Under the pieces are notes generated by a model. It had not been told where the DNA came from and did not search any database. It was given only the letters and a program-made list of their open reading frames with translations. From the IMG/VR virus record IMGVR_UViG_3300046488_000111, positions 1-32,943 of that record: DNA of 32,943 nt. One strand, written 5' to 3'. Within the stretch, counting starts at the first letter, position 1, and each line of letters opens with the position of its first letter. The position numbers and the translations under genes were made by a program. This document shows positions 1-6,524 of this stretch, in pieces. The stretch is from a virus.

Positions 1-2
1 CC

Positions 3-743
3 CTGATCACCGACGCCGAGGCCGAGGCCATTCTGGAGCGCCTCGAATCGAACCCGCACCGCGGCAAGCGCGGTGCATCGCACGCCTATCTACTCACTGG
101 CATCCTGGTCGACCCAGACGGCCGCGCCTGGCACGGCGATCGCGGCGGAGTCTATTACCGCGCTGGCAAAGGCCGCAAGGTGCGCGCCCCGGACATGGAC
201 CGCCTGGTGGTGGACAAGGTGTTCAAGGATCTGCGCTCGAACGATTTCGCCAAGGCGCTCGCCCGTGACGCCCGTAAGATGGCCGCAGCGCACGCCCCGG
301 CGCATGAGCTCGAAGCCGGCCGCGCCAGGCTCAAGGTCCTCGGCGGCAAAATCAAGCGCTACTCCGATATGGCCGGCGAAACGAAAGCGCCGCGGGCGTT
401 CTATGAAAAGATCGAGGAGCTGGAGGCCGAGCGCACGGAGATCGAGCGCGGCCTGGTCGAGCTCGAGCGCGAGGCGCTCGACCGTACCATCCTGTCGGCG
501 ATCACCGAGCGCGACATTCTGGCCGTACTGGATACCCTTGCCGACACCCTGGACGGCATCGACCCCGGGCGGATGAAAGACATGCTTTTGAACATAACCG
601 ACCGCATCGTCCTGAATCCGGCAGACTTAACCTGCCGAATTCATTACAAAATCCCCGCTTCGCGGGGGGAATGCGTGGCGTCCCCAGGGCGTGCCACATC
701 TTTCCCCCTGCTCCGGATCTGGCGTTCGCTAAAAGCGGCATAA
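3..743 (+). CDS. Large serine recombinase (integrase), C-terminal part
   Basis: The reading frame is open at the left edge, so only the C-terminal ~246 residues are visible; the catalytic serine domain lies outside. The visible part begins with a stretch like the recombinase zinc-ribbon region (LLTGILVDPDGRAWHGD, then VYYRAG), followed by DMDRLVVDKVF and a long charged helix (about codons 95-165) typical of the coiled-coil arm of large serine integrases. It ends with an ITDRIVLNP segment common near the C-terminus of this family. The zinc-ligand cysteines usual in the ribbon are absent. Such enzymes integrate and excise phage genomes at att sites. The gene converges with the minus-strand late operon, so it is probably the prophage's own integrase at one end of the element. 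The tail after about codon 220 is low in similarity to anything I know. Confidence 0.8.
   Translation: MITDAEAEAILERLESNPHRGKRGASHAYLLTGILVDPDGRAWHGDRGGVYYRAGKGRKVRAPDMDRLVVDKVFKDLRSNDFAKALARDARKMAAAHAPAHELEAGRARLKVLGGKIKRYSDMAGETKAPRAFYEKIEELEAERTEIERGLVELEREALDRTILSAITERDILAVLDTLADTLDGIDPGRMKDMLLNITDRIVLNPADLTCRIHYKIPASRGECVASPGRATSFPLLRIWRSLKAA
644..667 (-). terminator. Hairpin with short T tract, minus-strand reading
   Basis: CCCCGC (653-658) pairs with GCGGGG (662-667) around a 3-nt loop. Read on the minus strand the stem is followed by ATTTTG. It lies inside the end of the integrase frame and could stop minus-strand transcripts that read past the main late terminator. Stem is short; weak call. 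Confidence 0.3.
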
Positions 744-771
744 TAGCCGCTCTTGTACGAGGAGATGAAGC

Positions 772-966
772 ATGGAGACCCTATCGAACAGTCCGCCCGA
801 CTACCGCGGTGTTCTTGTGCGACGTGGGCAGCATGATCTCCAGCGCTTTATCAAGGCTGCCGCCCTGCTCAGGAATGATTCCGAGAAAGTAGCGTTGGCT
901 AACAAGCTCTTCGGTCGAGAAGGCATCGACGTCATCGCCGCGTTGAAGTCCGTTGACTCGATGTAA
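772..966 (+). CDS. Small hypothetical protein downstream of integrase
   Basis: The product is a 64-residue protein beginning METLSNSPPDYRGVLV and rich in charged residues, with no membrane segment or motif I recognise. The start is supported by GAGGAG ending 7 nt before ATG. A perfect inverted repeat (AGCGGC 734-739 / GCCGCT 746-751) spans the integrase stop codon and precedes this gene; it could be a partial terminator or an operator. The gene has the same direction as the integrase and ends just before the late-operon terminator. By position an excisionase-like or regulatory role is possible, but nothing in the sequence shows it. Confidence 0.5.
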   Translation: METLSNSPPDYRGVLVRRGQHDLQRFIKAAALLRNDSEKVALANKLFGREGIDVIAALKSVDSM

Positions 967-970
967 ACGC

Positions 971-1005
971 AAAAAAGCCCCGGCCCGCCGAAGCGGAGCC
1001 GGGGC
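971..1005 (-). terminator. Intrinsic terminator ending the late operon
   Basis: GCCCCGGC (977-984) and GCCGGGGC (998-1005) form a GC-rich stem. On the minus strand it is followed directly by TTTTTT (976-971). It lies 23 nt past the stop of the last lysis gene and closes the whole late block. Confidence 0.9.
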
Positions 1006-1027
1006 CGCACTGCACCCGCCAGGGTTC

Positions 1028-1384
1028 TTATTGACAGACTTGCTGCGCGCCTTCCAGTTTCGCCTCGTATCCCCGTCGCTGCTCGAGCTCGGCGCGAATC
1101 GCGCGGCTCACCAGGACAACATCGGCTGTGTTCGCCCGCTCGGTCTCCCACGCCGGCCGCTCGACCGGCGGGATCTTGCATAGCACCTGGACCGGCTTTT
1201 CAATAGTCACGGTCTGGACGATTGGCTTCTCCGGCAGCGTCTGGCAGCCGGTGATACCGAAAAGGATCACCAGCAGCAGGAATAAGGCCAGCGCGGCCTC
1301 GAGGAACTCAGGTGAGACCAAGCGTATGGCCCAGCGCATAAGCAGCGCCTGGAGGCCACTATCGTTGTTGACGGGCGCGTACAT
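1028..1384 (-). CDS. Outer-membrane spanin subunit (Rz1-like lipoprotein)
   Basis: The protein of up to 118 residues has one hydrophobic stretch (AALALFLLLVILFGITGC) ending in a lipobox-like ITGC, with cysteine 47 as the lipidation site. A proline-containing periplasmic part follows (LPEKP, IPPVERPAW). This is the plan of Rz1-type o-spanins, which join with the i-spanin to fuse inner and outer membranes at the end of lysis. The gene overlaps the 3' end of the Rz-like gene by 26 nt in another frame, the usual Rz/Rz1 arrangement. The true start may be the internal methionine 16 (position 1339), which would give a normal-length signal peptide. The presence of spanins implies a Gram-negative host. 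Confidence 0.8.
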   Translation of the reverse strand: MYAPVNNDSGLQALLMRWAIRLVSPEFLEAALALFLLLVILFGITGCQTLPEKPIVQTVTIEKPVQVLCKIPPVERPAWETERANTADVVLVSRAIRAELEQRRGYEAKLEGAQQVCQ

Positions 1385-1763
1385 AGTCAGCTTCCTCCTG
1401 GATGATTGCAGGGCATTCCTGGCCAGCCGCGGGGCGCGGCGCGGTCATGATCTTGGCCGCTTGGTCGAGGTGCGCCTTCGACGTGGCTGCTGCGGCTGCA
1501 ACCGCCGCCTTAACGAGTTCGACGCGCTTGGCCTCGGCCGCCTGCCAGTCGGCGAACGCTTGGCGCACGTCTTTCACGTCGACGGCGCATTTTTCGTTCG
1601 CCGGCTCGAGCACGGCGACCCGGGCCTGGGAGTTGGCCAGCTCAACCTCGAGGTCGGCGACTTTCGAATTCAACCGCCAGCCGTTCAGGCCCCAGCCGGC
1701 GCCGGCGCCGGCCGCGAAGATCGCCGCGACGATGGCGACGCGGATCCACATTTGCGGAGTCAT
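1359..1763 (-). CDS. Inner-membrane spanin subunit (Rz-like)
   Basis: The 134-residue protein has an N-terminal membrane anchor (about residues 7-26, alanine/glycine rich) followed by a long alanine/glutamate/lysine helix, predicted coiled coil, from about residue 32 to 105. It ends with a short segment containing CPAIIQEEAD. This matches type II i-spanins, which span the periplasm and contact the Rz1 lipoprotein. It begins 2 nt after the stop of the upstream small membrane protein and overlaps the Rz1-like gene, so the pair is translationally linked. Confidence 0.8.
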   Translation of the reverse strand: MTPQMWIRVAIVAAIFAAGAGAGWGLNGWRLNSKVADLEVELANSQARVAVLEPANEKCAVDVKDVRQAFADWQAAEAKRVELVKAAVAAAAATSKAHLDQAAKIMTAPRPAAGQECPAIIQEEADYVRARQQR

Positions 1764-1765
1764 AA

Positions 1766-1987
1766 TCAGAGTTCTCCAAAGAAGTGAAACAGCGAGTCGC
1801 TCAAGCGCCAGAGCGAATAGAGCGTCACGATCACCAGGCCGATGATTGTGATGCCGATGCCGGCGACGATCCTGGTCGTGCCGTATTCCTCGCTTTGGCT
1901 CAATGTGAGCCGTCGATCCGCGATAGTGGCAACGATGGCGGCCGCTGCGCCGGCGAGAAAGATGAACAATCCGAGCCAGAGCATCAT
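1766..1987 (-). CDS. Small two-helix membrane protein of the lysis cassette
   Basis: The 73-residue protein starts MMLWLGLFIFLAG and has two clear transmembrane stretches (about residues 3-20 and 41-60) separated by a charged segment (DRRLTLSQSEEYG). The start codon overlaps the stop of the M15 peptidase gene in an ATGA arrangement. Position between endolysin and spanins suggests a second holin or antiholin. I do not recognise a family, so that role is inference from location and topology only. Confidence 0.6.
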   Translation of the reverse strand: MMLWLGLFIFLAGAAAAIVATIADRRLTLSQSEEYGTTRIVAGIGITIIGLVIVTLYSLWRLSDSLFHFFGEL

Positions 1988-2421
1988 GGCAAGAACGTCA
2001 CATGTCCGGACGGCGGCGCGCCGTCCTGCAGGTGGCACCAGCCGACGGTCGCGCTGGGTGCCTCGCGCGCCATGCCCAGCGCGCGCAACTCCTCCTCGTT
2101 GGCGTCGCACCAGCGGTCGGCCTCGCCGTTGGCGTCCTTCACATCGACCGCCTTGCCGCGCTTGTGCCGGCTCGCTGGTGCGCCGATCGGACACTCCGGC
2201 GGGCGCCATCCACCGTTGCCGGTCCCGCTGATGAACGAGCCGAATTGCGGCGTCTCCTCATGCCTGTTCATTTCGAACGTGACGCCGGCCTCTTCCATCA
2301 TGCCCATCACTTCGTTTACCTTAGCCAGCATCGCGTCGGCGGCGCTGCGGATCTCGTCGGTGATCGCCGGATGGTTCGGGTAGGCGGCGAAATATTGCTC
2401 CGCGGTGATATAGGTTTTCAT
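1984..2421 (-). CDS. Endolysin, M15-type peptidase
   Basis: The 145-residue protein carries the zinc-peptidase signature SxHxxGxAxD as SRHKRGKAVD (residues 84-93) and a downstream WCH (128-130). H86, D93 and H130 are the likely zinc ligands, as in the M15 / VanY / L-alanyl-D-glutamate endopeptidase families, which cut peptide bonds in peptidoglycan. No signal peptide is visible, so release should depend on the holin encoded immediately upstream (start overlaps its stop by 4 nt). The N-terminal ~50 residues are helical and not assigned. Function as the phage endolysin follows from motif and context. Confidence 0.75.
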   Translation of the reverse strand: MKTYITAEQYFAAYPNHPAITDEIRSAADAMLAKVNEVMGMMEEAGVTFEMNRHEETPQFGSFISGTGNGGWRPPECPIGAPASRHKRGKAVDVKDANGEADRWCDANEEELRALGMAREAPSATVGWCHLQDGAPPSGHVTFLP

Positions 2422-2804
2422 GGGGCGTCTCGCGGGTCGCCCGGCTGCGGTTCGCCATGCAGGGGTTCGATGCGGGGCGGATACATGGGGGGCGTCTGGC
2501 CCAAAATACGCTGCTCGAAAAAGCGCTCCATCACGAAGATAGCGCGACTACCCATATGCCCGGCGATGCCCACCAGTGCGGCGGTCATCAGCCCATGAAA
2601 TTGCGCCGACTCGCATAGGTAAAAGGTAATAATGCCGGCGAATGCCGAGGTGAATAATTCCCCGAGCAATTCAGTGAGATTGAACCAACGCGCCATGCCG
2701 GTGCGCACCTTCGCCGCGAATGAAGTGGCCCCCCCGAGACAGGCGAGCGCGAACACCCAGGCGTAGGTCAGTAGCCCATAACTTGTGGGGTCTTTGTCAG
2801 GCAC
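2418..2804 (-). CDS. Holin (LydA / superfamily III-like)
   Basis: The 128-residue membrane protein has hydrophobic stretches around residues 9-22, 43-60 and 66-82 (AFAGIITFYLCE; GLMTAALVGIAGHMGSRA), resembling LydA-type holins. Holins permeabilise the inner membrane to let endolysin out. I chose the GTG at 2804 because GGAGG lies 6 nt upstream; a longer frame would start inside the terminator stem at 2822-2852. The stop overlaps the endolysin start (ATGA), making a holin-endolysin-membrane protein-spanin cassette. Length fits the family. Confidence 0.75.
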   Translation of the reverse strand: MPDKDPTSYGLLTYAWVFALACLGGATSFAAKVRTGMARWFNLTELLGELFTSAFAGIITFYLCESAQFHGLMTAALVGIAGHMGSRAIFVMERFFEQRILGQTPPMYPPRIEPLHGEPQPGDPRDAP

Positions 2805-2815
2805 GGTATTCCTCC

Positions 2816-2852
2816 AAAGAAAACGCCCGCAAGGCATGGCCAGGCGGGCGTT
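2816..2852 (-). terminator. Intrinsic terminator before the lysis genes
   Basis: AACGCCCGC (2822-2830) pairs with GCGGGCGTT (2844-2852). On the minus strand TTTTCTTT follows the stem. It separates the tail/DGR transcript from the holin gene, so lysis genes either depend on read-through or have their own control. Confidence 0.8.
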
Positions 2853-2873
2853 GAAGCGGAAAAACGGTTTAGC

Positions 2874-3152
2874 TTATGGTTTGACAGACCGGAAATTGAA
2901 CAGCACCACACCGATATAAATTAGGACCAGAGCACCTAGCACCCACGGCTCCGACATACAGAAATACCAGGCCAAACCCACGACGATCGTCCCCTTGACC
3001 GCGAGCGCCGGAACCGTACCGGCGCGCGCGATCGCGTAGCGCATTGCAGGATTCAACTCGCGGCCGCCAGCGCTGAGGACGCGCCATGTGGTCCAAGCAT
3101 CGAGCGCCTGCAGCAGCGCCAATGCGATGAGGAGTAGGACAGAAATCGCCAT
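2874..3152 (-). CDS. Small membrane protein, DUF5658-like
   Basis: The 92-residue protein starts MAISVLLLIALALLQALDAW and has three hydrophobic segments (about 2-17, 43-60 and 66-84). The arrangement of an Asp near two Thr/Trp residues in helix 1 (DAWTTWRVL) followed by GGRELNPAM is like bacterial DUF5658-type membrane proteins, whose role is unknown. The start was chosen because it forms a 1-nt TGATG overlap with the upstream gene. It sits between the DGR-side genes and the lysis cassette and is followed by a terminator. A lysis or superinfection role is possible but unshown. Confidence 0.6.
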   Translation of the reverse strand: MAISVLLLIALALLQALDAWTTWRVLSAGGRELNPAMRYAIARAGTVPALAVKGTIVVGLAWYFCMSEPWVLGALVLIYIGVVLFNFRSVKP

Positions 3153-3565
3153 CACAGCCCCAGCTTCACTTTCTCGTTCCGGCCCCAGTTCCGGCACTCT
3201 TCGGCATACGCGTTGTAGGCGATCATTTCAGGGCTCGGCGCGGTGCGCAGCAGCTTGATCTCGTCGGTTACGGAATAGCGCTCCGCGATCGCTTCCCGCA
3301 CGCGCGCGTCGATGATCTTGCAGTGCGGGCTGGCCGCACGCAGCGTCTCACGCAGGGTCTCGGTCATGGTCACAGCCTGCGGCACGATGCCCTCCGGCTG
3401 TTCTCCTGGCAGCGTGACGCCATCGGGCAGCACGTAGTAGGTCAGGCCGTCGATCTCGGCGATCTCCATGCCCAGAGGTTGATGCGTGGCCGAATCTTCA
3501 GGCCGGCGCAGATCCCGCGTGGTGACTGCGTCGATAAGTTTTCGGTAGGCGACAATAGAGGGCAT
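3152..3565 (-). CDS. Phage protein, possibly tail-fibre-associated
   Basis: The 137-residue soluble protein has no signal or membrane segment. The C-terminal part (IKLLRTAPS, then AYAEECRNWGRNEKVKLGL) is reminiscent of short conserved tails in phage fibre-assembly or fibre-adjacent proteins, but I cannot name a family with confidence. GGAG lies upstream of ATG at 3565. Its first 68 nt overlap the 3' end of the reverse transcriptase gene in another frame, so it is transcribed with the DGR. A chaperone role for the DGR target or fibres is only a positional guess. Confidence 0.6.
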   Translation of the reverse strand: MPSIVAYRKLIDAVTTRDLRRPEDSATHQPLGMEIAEIDGLTYYVLPDGVTLPGEQPEGIVPQAVTMTETLRETLRAASPHCKIIDARVREAIAERYSVTDEIKLLRTAPSPEMIAYNAYAEECRNWGRNEKVKLGL

Positions 3566-4517
3566 GGCTCTTCTCCAGGATGTGGCTCAACATGTGCTGC
3601 AGGGAGTGCGTGCGCTTGGCGTGGCCGAGGATTGATGTCACTGATTCCAGGCGGCCGGCGCGCACCGCACGACGAAAGTTGTACAGGCTGCGGCGGCGCA
3701 CGAAGCGCTTGCCCGCCCAGGTTCTATAACCTACGAAGTTGACGCCGCGCGCCAGGGGCGCAATAGTCCATTTCGAATATTCCAAGTGCAGACGTGTGCG
3801 CAGAAACGTTTCGATCTGCTCCTTGCATTCGGCCGCCCGCTCGCGGGTGAGGCCGAAGAGCATCAGGTCGTCGACGTAGCGCCCATACCATTTGACCTTC
3901 AGCTCGCGCTTGATGAAGTGATCCACTGGATTGAGGTAAATCAGGGCATAGAGCTGCGAAAGTAAATTGCCAATCGGCACGCCCACATCGCCGTCCATAT
4001 TCGCGAACGCCATCATCAGGTTGACCATGCGGCGGTCCTTGATGCGGCGCTCCACGAGCGTGCGCAGGATGCCCCGGTCGATGCGGTAGAAAAACCGTCG
4101 CACGTCGAGTTTCAGGGTGTAGCTATCCCGTGGGCAGGCCTGCAGCGCTTCTTGAGCGTAATCGGCCGCGGCGTGCGTGCCCATGCCCACACGGCAGGCG
4201 AAGCTCTGATCGATGAAGCCGCGCTCGAATATAGGGCCGATCACGCGGTAGATCGCGTGCTGGACTACGCGATCACGAAAAGCCGGCGCGTGGATCAGTC
4301 GCGCCTTGGGTTCGTAGACCCAGAACGTGAAATAGTCCCGCGGCTGGTAAGTGTCGGCCGCCAGTTCCTCCTCCAGGCGCCCGAGATTCCAGCCTAGATG
4401 CCGCTCGAATTCAAAGCACGAGCGGCTGCTGCGCTTGTTCCGGCGTGCGTCCTGGTGGGCGTCCAATAGCGCATTTAGGCCGAATGCGTGCTGGTATAGA
4501 TTACCGTGGCGGTGCAC
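3498..4517 (-). CDS. DGR reverse transcriptase
   Basis: The 339-residue reverse transcriptase has motif A as LKLDVRRFF (D138) and motif C as YVDD (residues 214-217). In place of the usual QGxxxSP it has IGNLLSQ (182-188), the signature that separates DGR enzymes from group II intron and retroviral ones. GVNFVGYR (258-265) is the usual downstream motif. The protein makes mutated cDNA of the template RNA, misreading adenines. It starts with GTG at 4517, with AGGTG a few nt upstream. It lies 130 nt past TR and two genes after the target gene, in the same direction. There is no maturase or endonuclease domain, as expected for a DGR. All catalytic residues are intact. Confidence 0.95.
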   Translation of the reverse strand: MHRHGNLYQHAFGLNALLDAHQDARRNKRSSRSCFEFERHLGWNLGRLEEELAADTYQPRDYFTFWVYEPKARLIHAPAFRDRVVQHAIYRVIGPIFERGFIDQSFACRVGMGTHAAADYAQEALQACPRDSYTLKLDVRRFFYRIDRGILRTLVERRIKDRRMVNLMMAFANMDGDVGVPIGNLLSQLYALIYLNPVDHFIKRELKVKWYGRYVDDLMLFGLTRERAAECKEQIETFLRTRLHLEYSKWTIAPLARGVNFVGYRTWAGKRFVRRRSLYNFRRAVRAGRLESVTSILGHAKRTHSLQHMLSHILEKSHALYCRLPKTYRRSHHAGSAPA

Positions 4518-4647
4518 CGCTCACCTGACCTTCGCGGCGAAGCCGCTACCGGAAAGGCGGCGGCATCCCGATTTCGCGGCTGTACAAGCCCGCGGGAAAG
4601 CGTCTCCCTCTGATCTACCATCGCGTTGCCGCGTGCGAAGCAAACCG

Positions 4648-4764
4648 GAGTCCGCCCGAAACCCGTAGTTGTTGTTCGAGTCCGCGCGCGTGTTGTTCAA
4701 ATTCAGCGCCCACACCCCAGCGTTCGCAGCGTTGTTCCAGTTCCCGCCAGAGATCGGGCACAGC
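4648..4764 (-). repeat. DGR template repeat (TR)
   Basis: A 117-bp near-copy of VR lies 3 nt after the avd stop codon and upstream of the reverse transcriptase. Read on the minus strand it has 25 adenines, clustered in AAC triplets within the mutable core. Sixteen of these differ in VR and nine are kept; no non-adenine position differs. The outer boundary on the RT side is set where non-adenine mismatches begin (4647 and beyond). A 4-bp stem with a GCAA loop (4622-4633) follows TR. Confidence 0.97.
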
Positions 4765-4767
4765 ATG

Positions 4768-5169
4768 TTAAGACGCCTCCCCGAGCCGCTCCGCCCGAAC
4801 CCAGCCGCCGATCATGCGCCCCAGCTCGTCCACCAAACGCGAAACGGCGACATGCCGGTGGGCGGCGAGCCGCCTCGGCGCATCGTCGCTGCGCGCCCCG
4901 TCCTTGAACTCGAAGTAACCGAGTTCCTGGGCGAGATTGATGAACATGCGTAGTTGCTCATGCCGGACGTTCAGGTTGGCCAGAGTAGTTTTCTTGTGAA
5001 AGCGCTTTTGCGCCTCCACGATCATTCCATACACGTCATAGGCGGCCTGGCGGATCTGCTGCGACAGGCCGTACTTCTCGGACTTCGGAAAGTGGTTTAA
5101 ATACACGTTCAACAATTTTGCGAACTCCATGAATTTACGGTTCAGCTCAGCTTCCGAATGCAGTCCCAT
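4768..5169 (-). CDS. avd: DGR accessory variability determinant (Avd-like)
   Basis: The 133-residue, mostly helical, basic protein has no membrane segment. Segments such as FMEFAKLLNVYLNHFPKSEK, then QQIRQAAYDVYGMIVEAQ and RMFINLAQELGYF, match the four-helix-bundle pattern of Avd proteins. Avd proteins bind template RNA and the reverse transcriptase and are needed for mutagenic homing. Length is close to the family's usual ~120-130 residues. It lies between the VR-bearing gene and TR, the standard place. The ribosome binding site is weak (GAAAG), and a small hairpin (5184-5197) sits just upstream, so translation may depend on coupling with the target gene or be deliberately low. Confidence 0.88.
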   Translation of the reverse strand: MGLHSEAELNRKFMEFAKLLNVYLNHFPKSEKYGLSQQIRQAAYDVYGMIVEAQKRFHKKTTLANLNVRHEQLRMFINLAQELGYFEFKDGARSDDAPRRLAAHRHVAVSRLVDELGRMIGGWVRAERLGEAS

Positions 5170-5183
5170 GTCGCTGTTCTTTC

Positions 5184-5197
5184 GGCGCTCCCGCGCC
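5184..5197 (-). promoter_or_regulatory. Hairpin with GGGA tetraloop 3' of VR
   Basis: On the minus strand GGCGC (5197-5193) and GCGCC (5188-5184) form a 5-bp stem with loop GGGA, 20 nt beyond the VR end and 10 nt past the target stop codon. Known DGR targets carry a hairpin or cruciform with a GRNA loop just after VR that raises homing efficiency; this fits loop and place, though the stem is shorter. Confidence 0.6.
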
Positions 5198-5207
5198 TCT
5201 CACAAAG

Positions 5208-6524
5208 TTACAAATACGAGGCCGCCCGAAACCCGCAGAGGCCGTTCGAGACCGCGCGCGCGCTGCCCAAATACAGCGCCCACACCCCAGCGTCCGCAGC
5301 GGAGGTCCAGTTCCCGCCAGAGATCGGGCACAGCTCATTCGGACGAGCTACATAGAAGTAGTCATTGCCGAACAAGTTGGAACCCCCAATGCCCGCGGTC
5401 AGCGGCGCGCCGAGTCCGGTCCATTCCCACAGCTGGCCCGAGGTCGCTTCGGACAACACCTGCGAGGCTGAGCCGAAACCCTTGTTTGCGTCGCCCGCGG
5501 TCGCGCCCTGGTAGACCCCGGCCGCGCCGATCGCCGTGTATAACGCAGCGATTCCGGTCGCGCCCCACAGGTCGGTGGCTAGCGTGTTGCTGCCCGTGAC
5601 GGTCTTCATTTGCACCGCGCTTTTGAGGATGTAGTAGTTGGTGCCGTCGGAGGTAAGTCCGGGCGTGATCTCCCACAGGTTGCCATTCAGGTCCGCGATG
5701 CCGCAGTTCTGCCCGTTGTGCGTAGTCTTGGCCAGGGTGACGCCCGAGCCTGCCTTCGATTGGCTGGCGTAGCTGCCGATGGTGAAAGTGACGCCAGAAT
5801 CGTTGATGTCCACCAGTGTGTTGTTGTTGCCCTTTGGGAAGTTGGTAGCGCCGGCCGAGTACCAGGCGCAGTAAGTGGTGGCGTTCGCCGCCTGACCGTG
5901 CGCGGTGGCGAGCATAGCCAGCGCAGAGAAAATAAACCGACTGTTGCAGAAGAAATTCGCCCCGCGCGATTTCGCTGCCGCGATCGCGCCGCCGAAGTTA
6001 TTGGCCGGCGTCCCGGTCAAATCGGAGAACGGATTGCTGCCGGCCGCGGACGAAAGCGGATTGCCGAGGTAGATCGAGCTCGCCGTGGTGCCGTTTTTTG
6101 AGCACAGATACTTGTCCACGAACACGCCGCGCTGCTTGAGGCCACCATCGTAAAAGGCGCGGTGCAGGGCATAGCCGCTCGCGTTGGCAGAGGCCACGCT
6201 GGCGAAGTAGCTCTCGGCCTTGATGTCGATCAGATTCAGCGTCAGGCCATTGGCGCCGGTGCCCACCTTGTAATAGAAGGCCGGGATCCACACCATGATG
6301 CTGCCATCCGAGTATTGGTAGTTGCCGTAATCGTCCGCGCCCTTGGTGCGCGTGCCGGGCAGCTCGGCGTATCCGGCCGGCACGGCCGGACACACGCCCA
6401 CCCCGAACCCTTGGCCGCCGGCGACGCCGATGTGGTTCACCGCGCCGATGGCCGCGTCCCAGAGTTGATTCATCAGATCGCTGTAGTTGGGTACACCAGG
6501 ATAGAAGATGGTGGAAATTGTCAT
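5208..6524 (-). CDS. DGR target: variable C-type-lectin-like tail protein
   Basis: The 438-residue protein has VR at its extreme C-terminus. The last ~60 residues (GNDYFYVARPNELCPISGG onward, then GVWAL and GFRAA) are the C-type-lectin/formylglycine-enzyme-like fold seen in DGR variable proteins; repeated ANLNGNLWE- and GQLWEWTG-like motifs before it belong to the same fold. The N-terminal half (starting MTISTIFYPGVPNYSDLMNQ) has PAFYYKVG and VDKYLC-like strands and is probably the attachment domain. No signal peptide is present, as expected for a virion protein. Its ATG overlaps the stop of the upstream tail gene by 1 nt (TAATG). By family and position it should be the receptor-binding tip whose binding surface is diversified. 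The actual ligand cannot be read from sequence. Confidence 0.9.
   Translation of the reverse strand: MTISTIFYPGVPNYSDLMNQLWDAAIGAVNHIGVAGGQGFGVGVCPAVPAGYAELPGTRTKGADDYGNYQYSDGSIMVWIPAFYYKVGTGANGLTLNLIDIKAESYFASVASANASGYALHRAFYDGGLKQRGVFVDKYLCSKNGTTASSIYLGNPLSSAAGSNPFSDLTGTPANNFGGAIAAAKSRGANFFCNSRFIFSALAMLATAHGQAANATTYCAWYSAGATNFPKGNNNTLVDINDSGVTFTIGSYASQSKAGSGVTLAKTTHNGQNCGIADLNGNLWEITPGLTSDGTNYYILKSAVQMKTVTGSNTLATDLWGATGIAALYTAIGAAGVYQGATAGDANKGFGSASQVLSEATSGQLWEWTGLGAPLTAGIGGSNLFGNDYFYVARPNELCPISGGNWTSAADAGVWALYLGSARAVSNGLCGFRAASYL
5218..5334 (-). repeat. DGR variable repeat (VR)
   Basis: This is the recipient copy of TR, ending 7 nt before the TAA stop of the target gene. The 16 differences from TR change 12 codons, for example Asn to Thr, Ser, Asp, Tyr, Gly and Leu, Thr to Ala, Asp to Val and Tyr to Cys. 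The invariant 3' core GGGTTTCGGGCGG (5222-5234 region) is the likely initiation-of-homing segment. Confidence 0.97.

Noticed and set aside
4521-4766. Minus-strand open frame running through TR that resembles the variable protein
   Set aside because: The reading frame exists because TR is a copy of coding sequence. It has no start region or the rest of the fold; TR functions as template RNA.
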